NCBI GenBank assembly: GCA_046756405.1
Contig: JBHHWH010000051.1
Location: 1-18,848, forward strand
Length of the DNA stretch: 18,848 bases
DNA from: JBHHWH01 sp046756405
Lineage (GTDB): Bacteria; Actinomycetota; Acidimicrobiia; Spongiisociales; ZC4RG35
Direction: 5' to 3'
Shown: positions 1-7,961 of the stretch, one piece after another
How the letters are laid out: every line of letters begins with the position of its first letter
How positions within the stretch are numbered: the stretch's first letter is position 1
Notes under the pieces: model-generated
Told to the model about the DNA's origin: nothing
The model's input: the letters and a program-made list of their open reading frames with translations, nothing else
The model's database searches: none
Program-made: the position numbers and the translations under genes

Positions 1-88
1 CTGCGAGACCACCCAGTCGAGGGCCACGGCGATCCGTCGGTCGAAGTCAACGGGCCAAAGTGAAGGCGGCTCTGCTGCCGCCGCGCCC
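1..88. other. Window edge, unassigned sequence downstream of mltG
   Basis: No gene can be called here. On the plus strand, frame 1 is open from the edge to a TGA at 61-63 and would give a 20-residue tail ending NGPK, which could be the 3' end of a convergent gene. On the minus strand one frame is open to the edge and reads FDRRIAVALDWVVSQ, but it has no ATG, GTG or TTG before an internal GTG, so a gene start there is doubtful. In actinobacteria mltG is often followed by aroE, but nothing visible resembles the AroE N-terminus. The only structure seen is the hairpin at 65-82. Confidence 0.3.
65..82. terminator. Small GC hairpin after mltG, possible weak terminator
   Basis: A perfect 6-bp inverted repeat, GGCGGC / GCCGCC, encloses a 6-base loop seven bases downstream of the mltG stop. 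On the minus strand it is followed by TTCACTTT, which is only mildly T-rich, so it is not a classical intrinsic terminator. If the plus-strand frame ending at 61-63 is a real convergent gene, the hairpin would lie between two gene ends and could serve both. The stem is short and such repeats arise by chance in GC-rich DNA. Confidence 0.3.
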
Positions 89-1192
89 CTAGGGCAGGAC
101 TCCCGCCTCCCTGGCGGCCTGCACGTTGGCGTTGTGCTCCTCCAACGTCTCGGCGAAGGCGTGGCTTCCGTCACCAGCGGCAGAAAGCACGTAGTACAGG
201 AAGTTGGTCTCCGCCGGAGCAGCCGCCGCCTGAAGGGAAGCAAGCCCAGGGGCGGCGATGGGCGTGGGGGGCAGACCAAGCACCTGATAGGTGTTGTAGG
301 GAGAGTCCACGGACTTGTCGAAGAGGCCGATGTCCCGAGTTTCCAGGGCGTAGAGGACGGTCACGTCTATCTCCAAGGGCATGCCCAGAGCGAGTCGGTT
401 GTAGATGACGCTGGCGATCAGGGGACGATCTGGGTCCACCTTGGCTTCCGCCTCGACTAGCGACGCCACGATCAAACCGTCGTATGCGGTGTATCCCAGG
501 GCCTCCAGGTCTGACCAGTCGATGCTGTTCACCTTCTGCTCCATGGTGGTGGCCATTCTCTGGAGGATGGAGTCAGCGCTGGCGGACCGGGCGAACTCGT
601 AGGTGTCGGGAAAGAGGAGGCCTTCCCAGTCCACCAAAGTCGGCTTCTCGGGTATCTCCCGCAGCGAGGTCGACACCTCGCCCTCCAGCAACGCTTTCTC
701 GAAGTCTTCATATTCGTGGGGTGTCTCCTCGGTGAGACGGGTGAGGATCTCGTTGATACGCAGGCCTTCAATGACCGTGAGCCGGTAGACATCCGGGCCC
801 GGTCCGGTCACCAGTTGGGCTACGACATCGGCAGGATCCATGAGGGTCGTCATCTGGTAGGTGCCTGCCTGGAGCCGCTGGGCGGCTCCGGCGTTGCGGA
901 CCGCCACCTCGAACTCGAGGGTCGATCGGATGACCCCCTGTGCAGCCAGGATGGCCGCTATGTCCTGGCCCGAAGCGCCCGGGGGTATCTCGACGGTCAC
1001 CGGCAGCCCTGGCTCCACGGCCACCGGGTTCTGGCTCTCCTCCGGACTTTCGATGGCCTCGCCGACTTGACGGCCTAGGTACGAGGCGCCTCCCACCACC
1101 AGAACACCTGCGAGCACCACTGCTGCCGCCGCGGCAGCCAGTCGCACTAGACGCAGCCACAGAGGGCGATCGGGGGAGGTTTCGGGGATCAC
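89..1192 (-). CDS. mltG: Endolytic murein transglycosylase MltG (YceG-like)
   Basis: This 367-residue protein is a membrane-anchored lytic transglycosylase that cuts nascent peptidoglycan glycan strands and so sets their length. A basic and hydrophobic stretch at residues 11-37 predicts a single N-terminal membrane anchor with the catalytic part outside. A LysM-like region follows (about 65-130, VEIPPGASGQDIA). The YceG catalytic domain contains GLLFPDTYEF (191-200), IVASLVEAEA with the predicted catalytic Glu247, the SVIYNRL segment (261-267), SPYNTY (297-302) and the C-terminal SHAFAETLEEHN. The length is normal for the family. The GTG at 1192 is the first possible start after the in-frame yqgF stop and has GAGGA seven bases upstream. 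It lies 21 bases after yqgF, in the conserved actinobacterial alaS-yqgF-mltG order. Confidence 0.95.
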   Translation of the reverse strand: MIPETSPDRPLWLRLVRLAAAAAAVVLAGVLVVGGASYLGRQVGEAIESPEESQNPVAVEPGLPVTVEIPPGASGQDIAAILAAQGVIRSTLEFEVAVRNAGAAQRLQAGTYQMTTLMDPADVVAQLVTGPGPDVYRLTVIEGLRINEILTRLTEETPHEYEDFEKALLEGEVSTSLREIPEKPTLVDWEGLLFPDTYEFARSASADSILQRMATTMEQKVNSIDWSDLEALGYTAYDGLIVASLVEAEAKVDPDRPLIASVIYNRLALGMPLEIDVTVLYALETRDIGLFDKSVDSPYNTYQVLGLPPTPIAAPGLASLQAAAAPAETNFLYYVLSAAGDGSHAFAETLEEHNANVQAAREAGVLP

Positions 1193-1213
1193 GGGCTCAT
1201 CCTCAACGACGTC

Positions 1214-1636
1214 TCAGCCCCCCTCCGAGTTCCCGGAACGGCTGTCGAGGAAGCTCTGGAGGATGATCGCCGCGGCCACCTTGTCGACGGTCTCCCGCCT
1301 TCCCCGCCGCCGCATCCCTGATTCCAGGAGGACGCTCTCGGCGAGCTTGGACGTGAAGCGCTCGTCGATGTAGGTCACCGGCACGCCGCTAGCCGAGGAC
1401 AGCTCCTCGCCGAGGGCCCTTGCCGCGGTGGCGGCTTCACCCTCGTCGCCGCTCAGCCCGGTAGGCAGTCCGACCACCAACATTCCCACCCCGTACTCCT
1501 GACATAGCTCCGTAACCCGCTCTGCGGCCTTCGCTCTGGGCACCACTTCCAACGGTCGGGCGGTCATCCCCAGGCCATCGGAGATAGCCAGTCCCACCCG
1601 CTTGGTTCCGTAGTCGATCCCGAGGAAACGGGTCAC
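1214..1636 (-). CDS. yqgF: RNase H-fold nuclease YqgF/RuvX (putative pre-16S rRNA nuclease)
   Basis: This 140-residue protein has the RNase H-like resolvase fold of the YqgF/RuvX family, which is linked to 16S rRNA 5'-end maturation in E. coli and has been proposed as an alternative Holliday-junction resolvase. The N-terminal FLGIDYGTKRVGLAISD carries the first catalytic Asp (residue 8). VVGLPTGLSG, YIDERFTS with its acidic pair and a C-terminal VDKVAAAIILQSFLD complete the acidic active site. The length is typical. It starts with GTG, and that codon overlaps the alaS stop as GTGA (1633-1636), so it is probably translationally coupled to alaS. mltG follows 21 bases later in the same reading frame. 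The RNA-processing role comes from family knowledge. Confidence 0.95.
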   Translation of the reverse strand: MTRFLGIDYGTKRVGLAISDGLGMTARPLEVVPRAKAAERVTELCQEYGVGMLVVGLPTGLSGDEGEAATAARALGEELSSASGVPVTYIDERFTSKLAESVLLESGMRRRGRRETVDKVAAAIILQSFLDSRSGNSEGG

Positions 1637-4263
1637 AGCCCCGCCAGGGCACGCTCGGCGCCGTCCCGGGCTATGTCGATTGCCTCGGCCAGTAATTCCC
1701 CCTTGGGACCACCGGCCTGAGCCAGTTCCGGATCGGGAGCCCCCCCGCCACCGAGGATTCGCGCCGGCTCCACCAGGAGGGCGCCGGCAGAGACTCCCCG
1801 GTCCACCAGAGCCCGGTGGGCTACCCCGACCAGAGCGCCTTTACCCTCCGACGAGGACCCGAGGATCACCAGCCCGGGACCTTTCAGGCGGTCCCGCACT
1901 CCCAGGGCCAGCTCCCGCAGCTCGTTGCCCGAAACCTGGCCGGCGTCGGCGACCACCAAGTAGAACTCTCCCACCTGGGTGGCCCCGGCGGCTAGCTCGG
2001 TCGCTAGCTCTCCCCTGCGCTGACGGCGGATCGACTCCAGCTCCTCCTCTAGGCCACGAACCCGGTCGAGGAGCTGCCCCACCCGAGTCGGTACGTCGCC
2101 GGGGGCCGTCCTCAGCAGGTGTCCCGTATTGACCAACGCATCGCGCAGCCTTGCCAGATAGTCGTAGGCCGCCATGCCGGTGAGGGCCTCCACCCGTCTC
2201 AGGTTGGAACCGATCGACGACTCCGAGGTGATCAAGAGCGGGCCCACCTGACCCGACGCCCGGGTGTGGGTACCGCCGCAGAACTCCTTGGAGAAATCCC
2301 CCACCTTCACCACCCTGACCTGTTCCCCGTACTTGTCTCCGAAGAAGGCCACCGCTCCCATCTTCTCAGCCTCCTCTTTGGAGGTGACGATCGTCTCCAC
2401 GGGATAGTCCTCAACCAGGCGCCGGTTGATTTCCCCCTCCACGCTGTTCAGCTCCTCGGGCGCCACCTGGGAGAAATGGGAGAAGTCGAAGCGAATCCGC
2501 CCCGGCTCCACCAGGGATCCCGCCTGCCCGGCGTGGTCGCCGAGCACTTGGCGGAGAGCCCAATGCAGGACGTGGGTGCCGGTGTGGCTCTTGCGTATCG
2601 CATCCCGGCGGGGGCTGTCGATGGCAGACCGCACCGGTTGGCCCACCGTCAGGTATCCCTTCTTGATCTTGGCCCGGTGGCCGTGGAGCCCCTGGATGGC
2701 ATGTTTGGTGTCGAAGACGAACGCCGTTCCCGTCTCAGTCTCGACCCGACCCGTGTCTCCCACCTGGCCTCCGGCCTCGGCATAGAAGGGGCTCTTGTCC
2801 AAGAACAGCTCCGCCTCTTGCCCTTCCTCGACCCGGTCCACCATCTCCCCGTCGACCACGATCGCCAGGAGGGTCCCGTCGGAAGCCTCATAGTCGTAGC
2901 CGACGAAGTCGGTGAGCCCGTAACGGTCCAAGACCCCGCGATAGACTTCGGCGGCCTCCACCGTCTCCGCGCCCTTCCACGCCGCTCGGGCCCGCTCCCT
3001 TTGGGCTTCCATCTCCGCCTCGAAGCCCTCCAGGTCGACCTCGACGCCCCTTTCGGCGGCGATCTCTTTGGTCAGTTCGATAGGAAAGCCGTAGGTGTCG
3101 TGGAGCTTGAAGGCGGTGGAACCGGAGAGAATCTTGGCTCCGTTGGAGAGCTCAGTGTCGAGGAGCTGGTGGCCCGATTCGAGGGTACGGCGGAACTTCT
3201 CCTCCTCCCGGCTGACCACATCCAGGATGAAGTCGCTCCGGTCCCGTAGCTCCGGGTAGGCGTCGGACATCACCTCGATGGTCGCCTCCGCCAGCTTGGG
3301 CATGATCAAGCCCGAGCCGCCGTGCTGCCAGGCGTGACGTACGGCCCGCCGCAGCACCCGCCGCAGCACGTATCCCCTGCCGTCGTTGGAGGGGATCACC
3401 CCATCCCCGATGAGGAAGGTTACCGTCCGGCCGTGGTCGGCGAGGATCCGCAGAGATACGTCCGTAACCCCCCGGTCGCCGTAGCGGAGACCGGTGTGGG
3501 CTTCGGCGGTGGCAAGCACCTGACGGGTGGTGTCGATCTCGAAAACCGAGCCCACCTCCTGGAGCACCGCGGCGATACGATCGAGACCCATGCCGGTGTC
3601 GATGTTCTTGGCGGGCAGCTCACCGATCACATGGTATGGCTCATCCTGGATGTTCTGCATGAACACCAGGTTCCAGATCTCTACGTAACGCTCTTCGCCT
3701 CCCCCGATGGGGCCGCCGTGCTCACCGTAGGCCTCCCCGCGGTCGAAGAAGATCTCGGAGGAGGGGCCGCAGGGACCGGGAACTCCCATCTGCCAGAAGT
3801 TGTCCTTGCCTCCGCGTTGTACCCGCTCCGCAGGGACTCCGACGTCGTCGATCCAGATCTGGGCCGCCTCGTCGTCGGTCTCGTAGACGGTGAACCACAG
3901 CAGCTCCGGATCGAGATCGAGCACCTCGGTGACGAACTCGTAGGCCCAGGGGATCGCCTTTTCTTTGAAGTAGTCCCCGAAGCTGAAGTTGCCCAGCATC
4001 TCGAAGAAGGACAGGTGACGCTCGGTGGTGCCGATGATGTCGATGTCGACGGTGCGCACACACTTCTGCACCGACACCGCCCGGAGCCACGGTGGCTTCT
4101 CCTCCCCCAGGAAATAGGGTTTGAAGGGCACCATCCCGGCATTGGTGAGCAGTAGCGTCGGATCGACAGGGATTAACGACGCTGACGGGCGCACCTCGTG
4201 GTCCCTCTCGGCGAAGAATTCGACGAAAGCTTGCCGGATCTCTTGGCTGTTCAAGTGTTTCAC
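1633..4263 (-). CDS. alaS: Alanine--tRNA ligase
   Basis: This 876-residue cytoplasmic enzyme activates alanine and charges tRNA-Ala, and its own editing domain removes mischarged Ser and Gly. The class II catalytic core fills about residues 1-250 (IRQAFVEFF, LLTNAGMVPFKPYF, VRTVDIDIIGTTERHLSFFE, NIDTGMGLDRI). The editing domain carries the zinc-binding pair HTGTH (His560, His564) and CGGTH (Cys662, His666). A coiled region (about 728-760) leads to the C-Ala/DHHA1 domain with ILGGGGAPDPELAQAGG. All key residues are present and the length is standard. The GTG at 4263 is chosen because it gives the family N-terminus (KHLNSQEIRQAF), although no clear Shine-Dalgarno sequence precedes it. It lies 44 bases after aspS and overlaps yqgF by four bases. 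Confidence 0.98.
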   Translation of the reverse strand: MKHLNSQEIRQAFVEFFAERDHEVRPSASLIPVDPTLLLTNAGMVPFKPYFLGEEKPPWLRAVSVQKCVRTVDIDIIGTTERHLSFFEMLGNFSFGDYFKEKAIPWAYEFVTEVLDLDPELLWFTVYETDDEAAQIWIDDVGVPAERVQRGGKDNFWQMGVPGPCGPSSEIFFDRGEAYGEHGGPIGGGEERYVEIWNLVFMQNIQDEPYHVIGELPAKNIDTGMGLDRIAAVLQEVGSVFEIDTTRQVLATAEAHTGLRYGDRGVTDVSLRILADHGRTVTFLIGDGVIPSNDGRGYVLRRVLRRAVRHAWQHGGSGLIMPKLAEATIEVMSDAYPELRDRSDFILDVVSREEEKFRRTLESGHQLLDTELSNGAKILSGSTAFKLHDTYGFPIELTKEIAAERGVEVDLEGFEAEMEAQRERARAAWKGAETVEAAEVYRGVLDRYGLTDFVGYDYEASDGTLLAIVVDGEMVDRVEEGQEAELFLDKSPFYAEAGGQVGDTGRVETETGTAFVFDTKHAIQGLHGHRAKIKKGYLTVGQPVRSAIDSPRRDAIRKSHTGTHVLHWALRQVLGDHAGQAGSLVEPGRIRFDFSHFSQVAPEELNSVEGEINRRLVEDYPVETIVTSKEEAEKMGAVAFFGDKYGEQVRVVKVGDFSKEFCGGTHTRASGQVGPLLITSESSIGSNLRRVEALTGMAAYDYLARLRDALVNTGHLLRTAPGDVPTRVGQLLDRVRGLEEELESIRRQRRGELATELAAGATQVGEFYLVVADAGQVSGNELRELALGVRDRLKGPGLVILGSSSEGKGALVGVAHRALVDRGVSAGALLVEPARILGGGGAPDPELAQAGGPKGELLAEAIDIARDGAERALAGL

Positions 4264-4307
4264 GAGTGAGGGGCGAGGTTACCCAGCGTGGACGCCAACC
4301 GATCCGA

Positions 4308-6065
4308 TTACCCGTCGGCCTCTTCGCGTCGGGCCAGGGCCTCGGGGCCCAGGGCGATCCCCAGTTCGGCAAGCTGAGAGTCGTCGACCCACGTCGGAGC
4401 TCCGGTCATCGGATCGGCGCCGGTCTGGGTCTTGGGGAAAGGGATCACCTCGCGGATGGAGGCCTCGTTCTGGAGCACCATGACCAGCCGGTCCACCCCG
4501 AAGGCGAACCCACCGTGGGGTGGGGTGCCATAGTCGAGGGCTTCGAGGAACCATCCGAAACGGCGTTCAGCGGTCTCAGAGTCGATGCCCAGGATGTCGA
4601 AAACCTGGCGCTGCACTGAGGGATCATGGATCCTGATCGAACCGCTGCCCAGCTCCACCCCGTTGAGGACCACGTCGTAGGCCCGGGACAGTGCCCCCTT
4701 CGGGTTGGTGCGCATCTCCTCGATGTCCACCGGCGAGGTGAAGGGATGGTGGGAGAAGGTGATCGACCCATCGTCCTCCTCTTCGAAGAGGGGAAAGTCG
4801 ACCACCCAGAGGAAGGCCAGATCGTCGTGGCTGTCCGGGCGTCCCAACTCCAGCCGCAGCCCGCCCAGAACCTCCACAACCGTCCGCCACCGGTCGGCGG
4901 CCAGAAGTAGTACATCCCCCGGAGACGCTTCCAGCTTCGACACCAGGCTCGACTGCTCGTCTTCGCTGAGGAACTTGGCCACCGGCGAGCGAAGCGATCC
5001 GTCCTCTTCGACGACCAGCCACACCAGACCTTTGGCGCCCAGCTCCCTGGCCCGCTCGGTGAGGGCGTCCGCCCGGGCCCGGGACCACTCCTGCTTCCCG
5101 GCGTTGATCCCACGAACCGTGCCACCCGCGTCGAGGGCGCCGGCGAAGACACCGAATTCGGTCTCGGTGAACACCTCCGAGAGGTCGACTAACTCCATGC
5201 CGAAACGGACGTCGGGTTTGTCGGTCCCATATCGATCCATGGCCTCCTGCCAGGTGAGCCGCAGGAAAGGCCGGTCGATCTCGATTCCTCGTATCGCCTC
5301 GACCACCGCCACCAGCACCTGTTCGATGGTGTCGAGGACGTCGTCACGGTCCCAGAAGGCTCCCTCCAGGTCGAGCTGGGTGAATTCGAGCTGCCGGTCG
5401 GCGCGGAAGTCCTCGTCCCGGTAACAGCGGGCGATCTGGTAGTAGCGCTCTACTCCGGCGATCATAAGGAGCTGCTTGAAGAGCTGCGGCGACTGGGGCA
5501 GGGCGTAGAACTGGCCGGGTCGGAGCCGGGAGGGGACCAGCATGTCCCTCGCCCCTTCAGGCGTGGAGTTGATCAGCGTCGGTGTCTCCACGTCCAGAAA
5601 ACCGAGGTCGTCGAGGGTGCGACGGATCGCGGAGATGGCCACCGAACGAGCCCTCAGGTTGGCGGCCATCCGGGGACGGCGGAGGTCCAGGTAGCGATAT
5701 TGAAGACGGACCCGCTCGTCCACGTCGACCCGGTCGTCGATGAGAAACGGCAGGGTCTTCGCCGGGGCCAGGACAACGATCTCCTCCGCACCGACCTCGT
5801 AGGCTCCGGTGGCCAGGTCAGGGTTCGCCGTGCCCTCAGGGCGGTGCCGGACCGTGCCGGTCACCCGCACGCAGAACTCCATCTTGAGATGCTCCACCTC
5901 AGGGAGTTGCTCGGGGTCGGCGACCACTTGGACCAGCCCGCTGGCGTCGCGCAGGTCGAAGAAGGCGATGCCGCCGTGGTCGCGGCGTCTCTGCACCCAT
6001 CCGGCCAGGGTGACCCTGGTGCCGATGTCGGCCTCGCCGATGGTTCCGGCTCCGTGCGTCCTCAT
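4308..6065 (-). CDS. aspS: Aspartate--tRNA ligase, probably non-discriminating (Asp/Asn) type
   Basis: This 585-residue bacterial-type AspRS has an OB-fold anticodon-binding domain (about 1-105), class II motif 1, motif 2 (RYYQIARCYRDEDFRADRQ, about 207-225), a GAD insert (about 290-410) and motif 3 (GGFAFGVDRLVMVL). QSPQLFKQLLM (191-201) is the usual aspartate-site segment. In the anticodon-binding domain, RRRDHGG places His30 where discriminating enzymes such as that of E. coli have Leu, and RPEGTANPD has Gly78 at a second specificity position. Both match the non-discriminating Pseudomonas enzyme, so it may also form Asp-tRNA-Asn for a GatCAB amidotransferase. The ATG at 6065 lies two bases after the hisS stop, and GGGGAAGG at the end of hisS can act as ribosome-binding site. 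Confidence 0.97.
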   Translation of the reverse strand: MRTHGAGTIGEADIGTRVTLAGWVQRRRDHGGIAFFDLRDASGLVQVVADPEQLPEVEHLKMEFCVRVTGTVRHRPEGTANPDLATGAYEVGAEEIVVLAPAKTLPFLIDDRVDVDERVRLQYRYLDLRRPRMAANLRARSVAISAIRRTLDDLGFLDVETPTLINSTPEGARDMLVPSRLRPGQFYALPQSPQLFKQLLMIAGVERYYQIARCYRDEDFRADRQLEFTQLDLEGAFWDRDDVLDTIEQVLVAVVEAIRGIEIDRPFLRLTWQEAMDRYGTDKPDVRFGMELVDLSEVFTETEFGVFAGALDAGGTVRGINAGKQEWSRARADALTERARELGAKGLVWLVVEEDGSLRSPVAKFLSEDEQSSLVSKLEASPGDVLLLAADRWRTVVEVLGGLRLELGRPDSHDDLAFLWVVDFPLFEEEDDGSITFSHHPFTSPVDIEEMRTNPKGALSRAYDVVLNGVELGSGSIRIHDPSVQRQVFDILGIDSETAERRFGWFLEALDYGTPPHGGFAFGVDRLVMVLQNEASIREVIPFPKTQTGADPMTGAPTWVDDSQLAELGIALGPEALARREEADG

Positions 6066-6067
6066 CT

Positions 6068-7276
6068 CTACCTTCCCCTCAACCAGGCCGGGATCTCTTC
6101 CAGGGCCATCTCGTGCTCACCTTCGCTGGTCTGAACCGACACGGGTACCGCCTCTCCCTTCCACACCAGGATCACCGGGGCGCCCCTACGCCGCGCCGCC
6201 CGGAACTGCGCCTTGACCGACCGGCCTTCGCTGTCGACATCGACCCGCACCCCTGCCCTCCGCAGTTCCGACGCAGCGGTGAGGGCATCCTCCGGCCCGG
6301 TCTCGGAGACCAGATAGGCGTCGAGGTAGGGAGCGTCGACTTCACCCAAGGTGAGCACGATGCGGTCGACACCCAAGGCGAACCCGACTCCCGGCGCCGG
6401 CCTTCCCCCGAGTGCCTCGGCGAGGCCGTCGTAGCGGCCTCCTCCCCCGACGGCATTCTGGGCGGCGTCCAGCCCGCGGGCGACGAACTCGAAGGTGGTG
6501 CGGGTGTAGTAGTCGAGCCCTCGCACAAGGCGGGGGTCCTCCCTGTAGATCACCCCGAGCCGGTCGAGGGCTGCCTTCACCGCCTCATAGTGGCTACGGC
6601 ATGCTTCGCAGAGGTGCTCCACCGGGCTCGGGGCGTCGCCGAGAAGGGGACGGTCCACCTTCGAGTCCAGCACCCGCAGCGGATTGACGTTGATGAGGGC
6701 CACCGAGTTCTCGCTGAGTTCGGGGGCTCGTTCCCGCAGATAGTCCCTGAGAGATTCCACATATTCCGGGCGGCACTCGGAATCGCCCAGGGAGTTGATC
6801 ACCAACTCCAAGTCAGGAACACCCAGGTCGGTGAGATACCGCTGCGCCAGCTCGATCACCTCCGCATCGGCGAGCGGGCTCACCACGTCGAGGTACTCCA
6901 CTCCGACCTGCCAGAACTGACGGCGCCGACCCGCCTGGGGCCTCTCGTAGCGGAAGAAGGGCCCGGAGTAGGCGCCCTTCCAGGGTCCCTGCTGACCGGA
7001 GTTCAGATAAGCCCGCACCACCCCGGCGGTCCCCTCGGGTCGCAGGGACACCGAACGTCCCCCCTTGTCAGTGAAGGTGTACATCTGCTTGGTGACCACC
7101 TCGGTCGACTCCCCCACTCCCCGCTGGAACAGCTCAGTGGCCTCCAGGACCGGGGTCATCACCAGGGGGTATCCGTAACGCGCCGACCACTCCTCCCAGC
7201 GGGCAAGGGCCCTCCGCCAGAGCTGAGACTCAGGCGCGAGGATGTCGTCGGTTCCCTTGGGGGGCTGGAAGCTCAT
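6068..7276 (-). CDS. hisS: Histidine--tRNA ligase
   Basis: This 402-residue class II synthetase charges tRNA-His in the cytoplasm. It begins FQPPKGTDDILAPES, the usual HisRS N-terminus. Motif 2 is GPFFRYERPQAGRRRQFWQ (105-123), followed by the two histidine-binding signatures LVRGLDYYTRTTFEF (250-264) and GGGGRYDGL (277-285), motif 3 GFALGVDRIVLTL (298-310) and a C-terminal anticodon-binding domain ending PAWLRGR. The ATG at 7276 is chosen by homology. The frame stays open further upstream, but that part overlaps the preceding hydrolase gene and has no family similarity, and there is no ATG, GTG or TTG between that gene's stop and this ATG. An unusual hairpin occupies the 22 bases directly upstream. 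aspS follows after two bases, a common actinobacterial pair. Confidence 0.97.
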   Translation of the reverse strand: MSFQPPKGTDDILAPESQLWRRALARWEEWSARYGYPLVMTPVLEATELFQRGVGESTEVVTKQMYTFTDKGGRSVSLRPEGTAGVVRAYLNSGQQGPWKGAYSGPFFRYERPQAGRRRQFWQVGVEYLDVVSPLADAEVIELAQRYLTDLGVPDLELVINSLGDSECRPEYVESLRDYLRERAPELSENSVALINVNPLRVLDSKVDRPLLGDAPSPVEHLCEACRSHYEAVKAALDRLGVIYREDPRLVRGLDYYTRTTFEFVARGLDAAQNAVGGGGRYDGLAEALGGRPAPGVGFALGVDRIVLTLGEVDAPYLDAYLVSETGPEDALTAASELRRAGVRVDVDSEGRSVKAQFRAARRRGAPVILVWKGEAVPVSVQTSEGEHEMALEEIPAWLRGR

Positions 7277-7298
7277 CGGGGGCCGCAGGTTACCCCCG
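7277..7298 (-). promoter_or_regulatory. Hairpin abutting the hisS start codon
   Basis: A perfect 6-bp inverted repeat CGGGGG / CCCCCG with a 10-base loop fills the space directly before the hisS ATG, where a Shine-Dalgarno sequence is expected. A purine-rich GGGGAGA lies just upstream of the hairpin (7299-7305). In the unfolded RNA that motif is about 23 bases from the ATG, which is too far, but folding would bring it next to the start codon. The inverted repeat is seen directly. Any role in translation is inferred. Confidence 0.45.
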
Positions 7299-7307
7299 TC
7301 TCCCCGC

Positions 7308-7952
7308 TCACAGACCTTGGAGGAAAGGGTTGGTCCGACGTTCCCGTCCGATGGTGGTCTCCGGACCATGTCCGGGGAGCACGGTCACCGCGTCGTCGAG
7401 GTCGAGGACCCGCCGCCTCATCGACTCGATCAGGTCGGCGAACGAGCCCCCAGGAAGGTCAGTACGTCCTATGGAGCCGGCAAAGAGCTGGTCCCCGCTG
7501 AACAGAACCCCCTCCTCTGGCCAGTAGAAACAGCAGTGCCCGGGAGTGTGACCCGGAGTGTGTCGAACCTCCAGCGAGATCCCGGCGAGATCGAGGACCT
7601 GGCCGTCGTGGAGGCGCTCTAGTCGTTCGGGGATCTCGTATTCCCCGGGAGGGATCATCCCGAATATCGCCCGGAGCTGTTCCTCGGGATGGAGGGTGAG
7701 GAAGTCGTCTTCGGGATGGACGTAGGTGACCGCCGAGCTGGTCCGGACCAGGTGACCCGCGCCTCCGGTGTGATCCACATGGCCGTGAGTGAGCAGTACG
7801 GCCACCACGGCCAGATCCAGTTCGGCCACCACGGCCCCCACCTTCTCCGGCTCCGGTGGGGCGTCGACGATGATCGCCTGTCCGCCGGGCCCGGAGGCCA
7901 CCACATAGGCGTTGGTTTCGGCCACCCAGGCGGGAATGCGGCGAATCAGCAT
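7308..7952 (-). CDS. Glyoxalase II-like metallo-beta-lactamase fold hydrolase
   Basis: This 214-residue protein is a compact MBL-fold hydrolase. The di-metal site is complete: THGHVDH (His56, His58, Asp60, His61), HTPGH (His135), SGD (Asp154) and PGH (His195). The segments SGDQLFAGSIGRTDLPGG and VLPGHGPETTIGRERRTNPF are typical of the YcbL/glyoxalase II-like group, which hydrolyses thioesters. It lacks the C-terminal domain of classical glutathione-dependent glyoxalase II, and actinobacteria normally use other thiols, so the true substrate is unknown. The ATG at 7952 follows the rel stop by nine bases. In mycobacteria the same gene sits between rel and hisS, with a peptidyl-prolyl isomerase gene that is absent here. 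There is no signal peptide, so it is probably cytoplasmic. Confidence 0.9.
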   Translation of the reverse strand: MLIRRIPAWVAETNAYVVASGPGGQAIIVDAPPEPEKVGAVVAELDLAVVAVLLTHGHVDHTGGAGHLVRTSSAVTYVHPEDDFLTLHPEEQLRAIFGMIPPGEYEIPERLERLHDGQVLDLAGISLEVRHTPGHTPGHCCFYWPEEGVLFSGDQLFAGSIGRTDLPGGSFADLIESMRRRVLDLDDAVTVLPGHGPETTIGRERRTNPFLQGL

Positions 7953-7961
7953 CGGAGAGAC

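Noticed and set aside
2119..3249. 376-codon plus-strand open frame opposite alaS
   Set aside because: It is antisense to the conserved AlaRS core, with no domain or start-site support.
4264..4307. aspS-alaS gap as a possible T-box or leader riboswitch
   Set aside because: At 44 bases it is far too short for a T-box, and only weak, interrupted pairings (GGTT/AACC around a 3-bp stem) are visible.
6113..7501. 462-codon plus-strand open frame opposite hisS and the hydrolase gene
   Set aside because: It spans two well-supported minus-strand genes and their gap, and its residue composition is that of an antisense shadow.
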